From Batillaria attramentaria (taxonomy: Eukaryota > Mollusca > Gastropoda > Batillariidae), in assembly GCA_018292915.2 (NCBI GenBank), contig JACVVK020000005.1:4760001-4824000 (forward strand): 64,000 nucleotides of DNA, given 5' to 3'. This document shows, in pieces, positions 48,801 to 60,800 of this stretch (the first letter of the stretch is position 1; the number at the start of each line of letters is the position of its first letter). A program made the position numbers and the translations under genes. The notes under the pieces were generated by a model. That model was given only the letters and a program-made list of their open reading frames with translations. It did no database searches and was not told the DNA's origin.

Positions 48801-51800
48801 TCTGTTGGTGTGTGCTTTAATTACCCATACAGAGTGGCCTCGGAGCTCTCGATAAGCAGGTAACGCCAAAGTGACTGTGTGTATACCTGTACTTGGCTCT
48901 TCAGTCTCCTTTCGTTAGAGTCAATCGTGCACACAGAGACACGCAGCCTCACTTTGGTTGTCGTACTTTTAACAATTTGCATGTAGCAGCAGTAGGCCGC
49001 AGCGTGGAGGGGCATCAACCAGCCGCCTGGGCCTTTCACTGCTATAGCATGCCACCCCTATACCCAACCTCACCGTTTATTTCAGTTCACCGGCTGTGCC
49101 TGATTACCCAGCTTTGCATTTTCATTTGATTTTATACCCCCACCACCCTCCATACACTGAATATGTTCATGTATGTTTCATTTGTATATGTTGTACATAT
49201 GACAGTAAAATTTTCCACAACCTCTTGACTTTGATGTAGGAAAGTGCATGCTGTTACTCACCAGTAGTATTTTTTTTGTTGAAAGACAAGTACAGAAATT
49301 TGCAACTGCCTTTTGGCAGGATTTTTGCATTGAAATAATGACCATAGCTGCAGTTTTGCAACTCTTGTCATCGGAGTTTTCTCTCAACTTGTGCAGTGTA
49401 AGAATGGTTGTAAATGCATCGAAGCACACAAGAGGTTGTTGAAATAAACTTTTTATTTATTTATTATTTCTTTTTTTGAAAGCACTATTTGTGAAAGATG
49501 TGTACGAGTTACCACTATCACTTACGTCGATGATGTACAGTATTCTTTTTCTTTTTTTTTTAATCATCCAGTTTGCTTGTAGGAGACTCAGTTTCATTAT
49601 GCCATCTTCTCATGTTCATTTTTGTCAACACTGGTTGGTTGCATTTCAAATCACATTGTCGTCTTCATGTACTGTCGGGTTAAGTGTTCTCATTTGCCAT
49701 TCCCCCCATTTTTCTCATGTGCGGATCTCGCCGGGATTTGTGACAAGCATTACTCTACTGATTCACTGAGAAGGTGATGTAAAGTCACAAACCTATAACT
49801 AACTGTTGCTGAATTAATTTGTCTTATGCTGAAAAAGCCATAGATCGAGGTAGTCTGGAATATCTGCACTTACCACTATCAGGGTTAAACCATACTGAAA
49901 GAAAAAGAAGTTGTGATTACTTATTCATATTTTTTAAAAGTGTCACCTAGCAAGGAGGTACAGTGTAATTGGAATTAGTGACAACACTTGAAATGACATC
50001 AGATATCTTTTTGCTCTTTTAGTCTTCATAAACTTTTTTTTTCAGTAAGCATTTACCAAACAAAAACAAAATACATAAAGGAATGCCACCAAAGAGACAA
50101 AATCAAAAATTCCTAACAGTTATTCCAGACTTACCAGGTACAATTAATCAGGTGGAAAAATCGCCACTATATCCTCATTACTTCCCTCATCTCATTCAAA
50201 CAGTGGTTCTGGATGCCCATCATTAACTTGGATCATCGAAAATAAATAAGAACTATGCTGTAATTAGTGTAAAGACAGACAATATGCCGGTTGTACATTC
50301 GTAGCTTCTGTCCGTTTTCTATTTAAGTTGCAACGCAGAAAAAGAAGTGGGAATGGTTTGATTGTTGTTCAGATGTTGTACACATACTAGCAGCAAAAGA
50401 AATCCTGAACATCCCTGCTTGCTTGGAGAGAGATGCAAGAGGATACATTGTTTTAGTGGAAGATACACTCATGCTTAACAACAGGGCCTGCAGGTACCAT
50501 ACTAACACCGTTCACTGAACGGGCCACGGAATGCAACTTGCACATAACGGTCGCTGTCTCCATCACGCAAATACTGGTGACACATTTAACAGCATCGGGT
50601 TGAGGGTTCCACAGCTCCAAACGCAAGCCCCTTGCACTGCGATGCGAGTACCGTACCTTTAGATTTCCTCGGTACAATGTAGTGAGCAGTGGTGCCATTG
50701 GCTCACAAAATGTTTATTTTGCATCTACTTCTTTTTTTTTTTTTAATTGGAGTATTGGTATATTCAGTACAGTGTTATGGTTTTTTTTTTTCCTTTTTTC
50801 CCCCAAGATCTGCTTCTATGTGTAATGTAAAATGTATTTATTTGTTTATTGTTGATCTTTTTTGCAAGTATATATGGCTTATTGGGAAAGGGTATTAACT
50901 GTTAAGCTTTCTTTACATGTCTAAGAATACAGCAGGGGTGATATGTGTTTAAAGTTCAGTTATTCTCTAACTCTGGTCAGCAGATCCTGGGGCAGGCAGT
51001 AGACAGCTGCCCTTTCCCCCTGTACATTGTACATATTGAACAAAGTGTTCAGATGTGGATTGTGGTCTCTGCTGGTTGCAGGAAAAAATAAGTCATTCCC
51101 TGTTGTGCAGTGAGAGTTATGAGGAGTGGATGAAATAAGTGCGCAAAAATAAATTGCCAACTGATCGTAACACATTAACATACATTTTTGGACTCGTCAG
51201 CCTGACATGTGATTGTATTGTAGCCCAGGTTTGTCGCTTCGGACGTCAGCGTGAACAGAAATTTGTGTCCGTCACTTGTGAAAAGTCCCCTTTCATACTT
51301 ATCTCTGTTTGTCAAACATTTGTACAAAGTACTTCATCAGTGGCTATGTACCGACTCCCCTTGCTTGTTTGTACGTTTACACTTCAGGCATCTTCATTGT
51401 GACTGGCAGTAATGCTCATTTTGTTTTGAATGAGGTATTTACGATTTCAACATGAATACCTGGTGTGAATGTGCAGAGCACAGTACAGGCGGCAGAGAAC
51501 ACTATCAAGCGCCATGAGGCCTTCATCACCACCATGGACGCCAACGACGAGAAGATCAATGCCGTCCTGCAGTTCGCCAACAGACTCATCGAGGACAACC
51601 ACTTCGCGGCTGACAAGATCCAAAAGAAGGCGGAGAATATCAATGAGAGGTAATTACTTGTGTAAATAGTATTCGTGGTATTGTGTGTAATAGCAGTACT
51701 GAAAATTTGTTGGAAAAAAAGAAATATTGTCACACACACCAGAGTGAATAGCAGGGTGGAGGTTTGCAGATGAATTAGCGTCTAGCAGTAGCAGGTTTTC

Positions 51801-54800
51801 ACATCTTCATCCTCCAGCTCTGCAGTGCCTTGAGCATCTCTGAAGAGACGGATACAGTGAATGTGCACTTAGGATAAACCCTACCCTAGCCTACCCTACC
51901 CTACTTGCGCAAACAGGGCAAAGAGCGGTATAGTGCCTGTCAACTGATAGGACATTGTTGTTTGCAAACAGCATGAGTACAAGTTTGAGGATGCATCCTC
52001 CATCATACTTACAAAGAAGCTGTTTTAAAAAATATACAGTTTTTCTTGGACATTGATCTCTAGTACTGGTGCCTGCCCACCTGCTTGTGAAGCGAAAGCC
52101 GCACAGTCCTTGTTCTTCACCCTAGCTGCAGCAGACGTGCCAGGCAGAGCTCATAAAGCACACTACTTCCTCTAGCAAATGATCCTGTGTACAAATCATT
52201 ATGGCCGTTCACAGTATACCATCCCTGGCAAGCAGCTGGGCGGTTTGTTTATGTTTATGGCCTGTCTGTGATTCAGGCAAATGCTCCCCTGACTGTGAGA
52301 GATGCAGTCTGTGTGTGTGTGTGTGTGGGGGGGGGGGGTTCTAGATCTTTATCAGTTACCAATCCCTGGTCAACTCCTAGTATAAGGATAGTCTGCTCTT
52401 CCGGTTTTCCTCACTTTAAAGGAAATTCTTCGCCATTTACAGCAAAGAGGGTCATACCGGACAGGAGAGAGAATTGTAATAAATTTGTATTGGGTATTCT
52501 TGCACTTGTCATATGTGACCCATTCTCACAGAAGGTACCATAAGTCGAAAATTATCAATTTTGAGATATGTATATGACTGCAATCTACTGGTTATGCAGT
52601 TTAATTCAAAATAAGAATGAAAGCTTTACTACTGAAATTGATAGAGATGTCAGCAGTTGAAGTTGGCTACTCATGAGGTGTACATACTGACCCCCGGCAC
52701 TCTTTTCGCCTGTAGCGGCGTTCGGCCTGGCGCGACTTACGGTCCCTTTCGCGAGAACAGGTCACTTATAGGCGCCTTTTCATATAGGCAGTCTGTGTGC
52801 CTCCCATCCAATGTTCTATTTGTATTTCTTCATGTCTGCATATTCCAGCATGGTGGTCGCATTTGTGGAAGCCATGTTCAGGCATTTTGCCATAAAGCTG
52901 TTAAGAGGTTGAGGAGTTCATGTAACTTACTACTTGCACACATCCTGCATATATCCAGTAACATGGTCACTCGAGAATCTGCACACCTTATGATGAAAGC
53001 CTGCACTTCCCATCCATGTGCCTTACTCTTCACTTACAATACATCTCTAGACTCACTTAGCAGGTATCACTAGGGAGCCGGGATAGCCGAATGGTAGAGC
53101 GTTGGACTCCCAATGCTCCGGTCGTGAGTTCGAATCCCGGCTGGGGCCACATATTTGTCCTGGCCTTTTTCTCATTGCCCCGTCTTTCATATCACCCATA
53201 CGTGGTGGAAAAGGACGTTAAACTCCCAAATACCCACCCTACCCACCCAAGTATCACTAATGGTCATACATGACCTCTCACACTTGATTTCTCTTTGTGG
53301 TGTTTCAGGCGCGACGCTAACCGGCAGCGTGCCGATGAACAGCTGGAGAAGTTGAAGGACCAACTGACACTGCAGCAGTTCCTGCAGGAATGTGAAGAGG
53401 TGAGTAGCAGTCACTCTCTCACTGCAGCTTTTGAAAGTGCCATGGAGATTCCCCAGGATACACACATAAAGAGGACCTGTTGATCTACATACACACAGAT
53501 GACCAGATAGCTCACGCAATGAAACCCTTGTGCTTGAAATGGGAAGGTGGTGAAATTTAGGGGCAAAGTGTGGTTAAGATTGTGCCCAACATAATTTACT
53601 CTTTGCCAGCTGCTGATGATGTTCGCTCCTTGTGTTTGTCCGATTTAACGCCGCTTGTATGCACGTTGTCCACTGCAGTCTGGAAGCCCATCAGAATTGA
53701 GTCATGTTCAGCTGCACCACTCAGATATCCAGGATAGTTATGCTCAGTTGGTATAGTTTGCCCGTTAGGGGGTGCAAATGTAAGTCAGAATTTTGCATAA
53801 AGTCAGGTCGTAGAATGAAGTCAGCGGTCACGTGACTTCACCTCGCCAGACCCCGGAGAACATTTGCACCCCCTCCCGTGTAGCGGGGATACAGTAACCC
53901 CCGTTAGTGGACGACTGGAGTTCGTTTGCCCCTCCTGCGCATGACTGGTATACATTTGCACCCCCTAACGGGCGAGCTAGACCAACTGAGCGATAGTTAC
54001 CCCTGGGGATGTTTCTAATGACTCATATGGTGGAAACATCAAATGCCAACAAACAATACCTTGCGTTCCACCTCTGACATGATTCACATTGAACTGGAAT
54101 TCAGCAGCATGCTCTGCCACCCTCAGATCCGTACTGGGCCAAATGCTTGGCAAAGTCCTTGTTATTCCTAGGTCTACTGTTGCAATTCTTGCTGCGGCTT
54201 CAGGGCTAACTGTCCTGTTTATCCTAGTGAGTTAGTCTTAGTTTATTAGACCACAGATGTGCCCTGTCTAATGGATGGTACTGAAGCATTTGAACAAACA
54301 CACACCTTAAAGTCTTTTTTTTTTTTGGTAAGAAGCGTGAATACGCAAATGAAATTTTTTCTGTCACCTTGTTTGTGTAAATCACTTTAAAAAGTTTGTG
54401 TTCACCAGTAAGCTTGTCGTTCCATCCGCCGATCTGTAAACAATCTTGTCCCAAAGAGAATCACTCGCTGTCTGGTGAACGCTTCTTCTCTGACCTCTAC
54501 ACATCAAACCCAACCTTTCACAGAGTTTTATGTGCAACATGCCCTGTTCTGCATAAACAGAGGGGGAGTGTAAAATTACTGATACCATCAATTGTACACA
54601 GCCTGACTGGTGCTAACTCTAGAAATAGACAGGAGATGCGGGATTGAATCAGATGCTCTTCGTGGGGCGACCCCTTTTTTCTGTTGCGGAGAGAAGCAGT
54701 GAAATCAGAGATAAATAAACTTGTTGAGGAGGCAAGAGGGAAACTTTGGTGGCCAGGCGTAAACAGCTCAGCACCACTGCCACACATTCTGGGGGTTCAT

Positions 54801-57800
54801 TGATACCCTCCCGTAGATGAAGCCCGTGTAAACAACAGCGGATTTCAGTTTCTGCAGCCCCCTACCTTCTCTTTCACTCAGTCTGTGAGGAACCACCTGT
54901 CTTGGAAGATGTTCCAGGTTTTGTGGCGCAGTACTCAGTACCTGTTAAGTTCAGCAGCGTCTATTGTTGAATTCAAACTTGTGTAGCAGTCGGTGCTAAT
55001 AGTAGAATCCTTTCAGCTTCATTCGAACGGTTCTAAGCATGCTTCAGGTGGGAGCAGTAGCCAGTGCCTTGACGGTGGAGGAGTCCAAAATGGAGGTGGG
55101 AAAGGAAATGAAGTTTGTAGTTTTCTTACATGGCGTCTGCTCTGTACCCAGCATCGCCATTTCTAGCTCAGGTTTAGAACTTTCTCTTTTTGACTTAGCG
55201 ACGTACCTTTGTCTGTAGTTTTACAATGTATTATTGTCAGCACACTTCCTGGACAAACACATTTGGAAACGTGTTCGTCGTCTCTCTGCATTGGCTGACG
55301 TGAACAGTAAGGATGATTTCATGTGTGCAGAAGGATTGATCAGTATCGTTTACCTCGTTGCAGTTACGAGACTGGCTGGCCGACAAGATGGCCGCATCCC
55401 AAGACGAGACATACCGGGATGCCAAGAACCTGCACAGCAAGTACATGAGGCATCAAGCATTTGAGTCGGAGATTGCAGCCAACAAAGATCGTCTTGAAAG
55501 GGTCAAACAGGTCAGTCTGAATCACTGGCTTATTTTATAAAATATGCATTGTGTATAAAAAGTGTATCATAGATATAATTTAATTGATCTGTGGACATGC
55601 CTGAAAATGATGCCAGTAAATGCTACCATGATATGAAGCAGAAATTATTATGATGAAAATGTAAGTGCTGATTATAGGCGTTGTTGATAAGTCTTATCCC
55701 AGTTCTGGAGTGCTAAGGCCCGATGCACACGAGCGTCGGCGTCAGCACCATGAAGCAAGCAGCGAAGGCTGTCTCGCATCATACGCCTCGCGTGAGCGCG
55801 TGGTGTGCGCCGTTTGCATGCACACTTGGCTTCGGCGTCATTCGCCTGCACGCCTGTCATTCGCCTGTTCGCTGAGCCCACACTGCACGCGCTGACCCAC
55901 ACTGCTTTCTGATTGGCTGAAACCAAGTCTGCAGCGCGGCGTCAGCAGCAGAAATAGGACATGTTCTATACGCGGCGTCAAAGGATTCCGCCGCCTGGCA
56001 TCATTGATGCCGTTGCCTGTCGCCAGGCGCCGATGTCATGCACACGTGGCGGCGCCTTGAAACTGTCGCCGGGAGTCAGATCCGCCGCTCGGCATCATGA
56101 CGCTGACGCTCGTGTGCATCGGGCCTAAGCACTGGGGGCATCGGGGGTTTCACCATGAGGATAATTTTTTTTTTTTTTGGGGGGGGGGGGGGGGGGTTAC
56201 TGCTTAGAAACAGTCTGTACAAATTTTGGCCCTGTTGACAGTGGAGACTCAATGCACAGTTGGGTTACTTCTCTCCCCCAGTTCAAAGTGCTTCCATCAG
56301 TAGCTGGTTATATAGCTGTTTATTTTGAACTGCTTCAGTTGCAGGTTTGTTTTACTGGTAGAGGGATAGTTATTGATTTAAAAGAAAATTTTCATGTATC
56401 TATTTATTATTGTCATTATTATTATATTCTCTTTTTCTTTTTTTTTCAATTTTTAGGAGGGTGAGGACATCATGCGTGCCAAGCCCGAGACCCGGGAGCA
56501 GATCCAGCCCATGCTGGCCGACCTGGACACACAGTGGGAGGAGCTCGAGACCACCACCAAAGCCAAGGGCGAGAAACTCTTTGATGCCAACCGCTCCGTG
56601 CTGTATGAGCAGAGCTGCGATGACATCGACGGCTGGGTGACTGCTCTGGAGTCACAGATCGTGACAACCGAGGACTTCGGCAAGGACCTGACGACAGTCA
56701 ACTTGCAAGTCCAGAAACAAAACGTGAGTGATAGATTTTACTCTTCATTATTTTTATTTTATTTACCATTATGTATTTATCTTCGTAGCTACCATCTGAA
56801 AGAGCCGAAGTGTCATGGATTCCATAAGTACTCAAGCCATTTTGCCGTTTGACAGTAGATAGGGGGGTGGTTGCTCTTCGGATGAAGGGCAGGTCATGTG
56901 ACAGGGGCTGTTGGACACTAAACTCTTTCTTCAGTACATCAGCATGATCAAGACTGCTCCCTCGTCTTCTATCTCACAAGAGACACATATGGATGATACG
57001 CAGAATCAGAAAGGACTGGGTTGATTGGGGTGGTATATAGCTGGGCTTACTTCAGAAACACTTTGTTATCAGTCCTTTTGCCAGCCTCTTAAACAAACAC
57101 ATTGATATGCAACCATTATACAGGTGGCTACCCTGTGAAATCAGTGTATTGATGGTGTGTGTGTGTGTTGGTTTTTGTATAGCAACTGGAGAACCAGATG
57201 AAGATGAAGGAACAGCAGGTGCAGGAGCTGGAGAGCCAGGCAGACCATCTGCGCCGCATCGAGCCAGACCGCGTGGATGACATCGAGAAACGCAGAGCTT
57301 TGGTTGCCGAAAGGTAAGCCTGGTGTAACTGATTTACAAGATACCTTGAGACTGGCCGTATTTCACTGCGTAAGATTGTACGGGCCTTTTCACCAGACAG
57401 TTCAGACGTACTGCCATCTCTGTTTTGAGGATGAATGCTGAGGATTTGGAAAACATTGCACATGCGCAATATGAACATGCTGGTTGAAGACACTGTTCGT
57501 CTGCCCCCTTAGTCCTGTTTAGTTTTAGAGTTTTGCCAATCTGTAACGAACTTGCAGACAGCATATAGCCAGAATCAATTTTGGCTTGTAAGGTAAACGG
57601 GCAATGATACATGTCTTGAAGTCTTATGAAACTCAGTCATACTGGAGATTTGTCAGTTCGACAGCCCCTCTCTGGAGGGTGAAAGAAAAAATTGCAATCT
57701 GTTTAACCATCCTTATTTCTCTGCTGTTGCCCAGATTCTCCAAGATCCAGGCACCACTGATGTTGCGGCGATCGGCCCTCGACAAGGTGAAGCGCATACA

Positions 57801-60800
57801 CCAGTTCATGCGGGACGTGGAGGACGAGAAGCTGTGGATCGAGGAGATGATGCCCCGTGCCACGGCCACCAACTACGGCAACAGCCTCCTTAGTGTACAG
57901 CTCCTTATTAAGAAAAACCATGTGAGTAGTCGGCTCTGTGCCGGGACTTTTCAACTGTGCATCTTGTTTCAGTCCACTCGGCTACGTCATTGATGAGGCA
58001 GACCTTGATATTTTGAAGTGGAAAGCTGTACAGTGATGCGTTCTTCCTGTACCTCCAATATTATGGGGATTTTTGGCCTAGTGGTGAAGGCGTTTGCTTT
58101 CAGGTGCAGCACATGGCGCTAGGTTCAAATCCGCTTGTGGGCAGGAATATGGATGGGGGGAATTTTTTCTCACAAGATTCAGAACTTCATATTTGACGTA
58201 GACTGATTGAGACAAAATGTCTGATCACTTTCTCACTTAGGCGGACATGTGTTCTATCATTTCTGCGTAACAGCAGACAATATTCTGGACAATCACCCTG
58301 TTCTTTCAGCCAGGACATTATTCCTAGTATATTTCCTATGGATAGGAAACCCTGAAGGTTAAGCCAAAATTTGTGTGCAGACATGTTTCTGGTCTTAGCA
58401 CTTTCGTGCGCAATTCCACCATGGCAATGGGTCAGTAAGTTAAGATACTGGGGAAAAAATGAAAAAACTTTGAAGCTTTTTTGTTAATTTGTGGTTTTTG
58501 CTGTCTTTCAGTCCTTACAGGTAGAGATCGAGAACCATGAGCCACGCATCATGTCCGTGGTGCAGGTCGGCCAGGAACTGATCGACGAGGGACACCCGCA
58601 GTCAGAAGAGTTCCGGGCCCTGATCGAGGATCTGCTACGACGGTGGCAGGAGCTGAAAGACGCTGTGGAGGCACGCAACCAACGCCTCCAACTTTCGGAA
58701 ATTGCGCAGCAAGTAAGGAAGCTACGCACAGTAAAAATGTAGTGTATGCATGGCTGACACTCTCCATGTCTGTGTGACAGAAGACCATTATTTCAAAACC
58801 TAGCCTAACAGAAAATCTAGTTCTTCAGAAAACACTGGATCAGATATCAGCAAACTGAGAGGTAAGTGTCATGGTTCAAAGGTCAGAATTGCTCCTCTTT
58901 TTGCGGATCTCCGCAGTTTCTCATTGCCAGTCCGCTGAGAACCCCCTAGATGAGAGCAGATGCGGATCTTCCAATTCCACCCAAAAAACAAAACAAAAAA
59001 CAAAAAACGTTGTTTCTTGGGTAATGCTGACCTTTCATGGTTATATTTTACTTACATGTGCTAGGAGAGGCCATGAAATGCCTCTACTAATTGGTTTCCG
59101 CTTCATTATTGCCTCTGACTTTAAGCACTGAAAACATTCAGCTCTGTTGATCACCTGCTGAATCTCTGAATCTTTGCCTTCCCCCTTGGGATGGTGACTA
59201 ATGAAGTCTTATGCATTTGTTTCAGTATTATTTCGATGCCTCAGAAGCGGAGGCGTGGATGAGCGAGCAAGAGCTGTACATGATGGCGGAGGACCGTGCC
59301 AAGGACGAGCTGGGTGCGCAGAACATGATGAAGAAACACCAGACGCTGGAGAACAACGTGGAAGACTACGCAGAAGTGGTGCGGCAGTTGGGTGAACGCA
59401 GCCGCAGGTTGATCGAGGAGGAGCACCCTGAGTGGTTAGTGTCGTGTTGTGCTCTTTTCATGCTTAACTTATGTTCTCGCTTGCTGTTCAGACCAAAACA
59501 AACTAGCAGGATTTAATGCGGTGTGCAATTGACTATTTAACCTGCTGTCTGTTTTCATCGCCATCATTACTGGAAGCACAGTTGTTGTTGTTTGCGCTGC
59601 CTGGCTTAACACATGTCACCTGTCGCCCATTTGATTTTCAAAAAATATCGGACATTATTTTCACAAATGATTTGTCTGTGTGCGCAGCGACCAGATTGCA
59701 GTGCGACAGTCCCAGGTGGACAAGCTGTATGCTGGCCTGAAGGACCTGGCCGGAGAGAGGCGGGGCAAGCTGGAGGAGGTGTTCAAACTCTACACGCTGC
59801 ATCGCGAGATCGACGACCTGCTTCAGTGGATCGCCGAAAAGTCCCTGGTGGCAGGTTCCAACGAACCAGGCCAGGACTACGAGCATGTCACGGTGAGGAA
59901 GCACTCTCCGCTTTTCTTGACGCACTCTGTTGTCTGAAGTTTGTCTGCTGCTGCACACAGTTACTGTTAGTTGATATTTTCAACAGACCGTCATAGTTTT
60001 GAACAGAAAGGATCTTCTTGACAGAGGAAAACTGCCGTAGGTGATCACCATATGTAGGCAGCTCCCAGCCCCTAGCAGGCATTGTTTTCTTTATTTTTCA
60101 CTTTTCTCCTAACGAGGCTCTGAATCTAGCTCCAGAATGCAGCTTCGGAAGAGTTCTTTTTATAGTTGGAGATTGCATTACTGGGTGTCGCTTTCATTGC
60201 TTCAAGCCTGCGTCAAAGTTTTTCGTTCTTGGTTTTATCTATTTAAAATCCTGAATCATTTCTCGTCTCGCTGCAGATGTTGAAAGAACAATTCAAGGAG
60301 TTTGCCCGCGACACGGAGAGCATCGGCCAGGAACGTGTGGCATCTGCCAACGAGGTCTGTGACCAGCTCATCTCCTTGGACCACTCCGACTCCGCCATCA
60401 TCGCCGAGTGGAAGGACAACGTGAACGAGGCCTGGGCGGACCTGCTGGAGCTCATCGACACACGCACGCAGCTTCTGCAGGCATCATGGGAACTTCACAA
60501 GTTCTTCTACGAGTGCAAGGACACACTCGAATGCATTTACGTAAGCACCTTGGTTTAGTCTTCACTGTAAGGCACTCTATTTGGTAAGATAGCTAAGTTT
60601 ACAGATGACGGCTTTTGTCTTGGGACAGTTGTGTGCGTGAGTGCACCTGTATACTTGAAACAGTCTGTCCTTAGTGTTAGGGCTGAAAATGCAGTGCATT
60701 GATGTTTGCTGACTGTCAGCCAAGGGGTACCAGGGCTAGTTCCGGTCACTGCGGTTACCACACTGCTCAGCATTGTTAGTGTCAACGTATGTGTTTTGTT

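Noticed and set aside
53073..53150. Functional tRNA gene
   Set aside because: The tRNA-like head has mispaired stems, is repeated at least nine times with the same downstream body, and is flanked by target-site duplications; it is a SINE.
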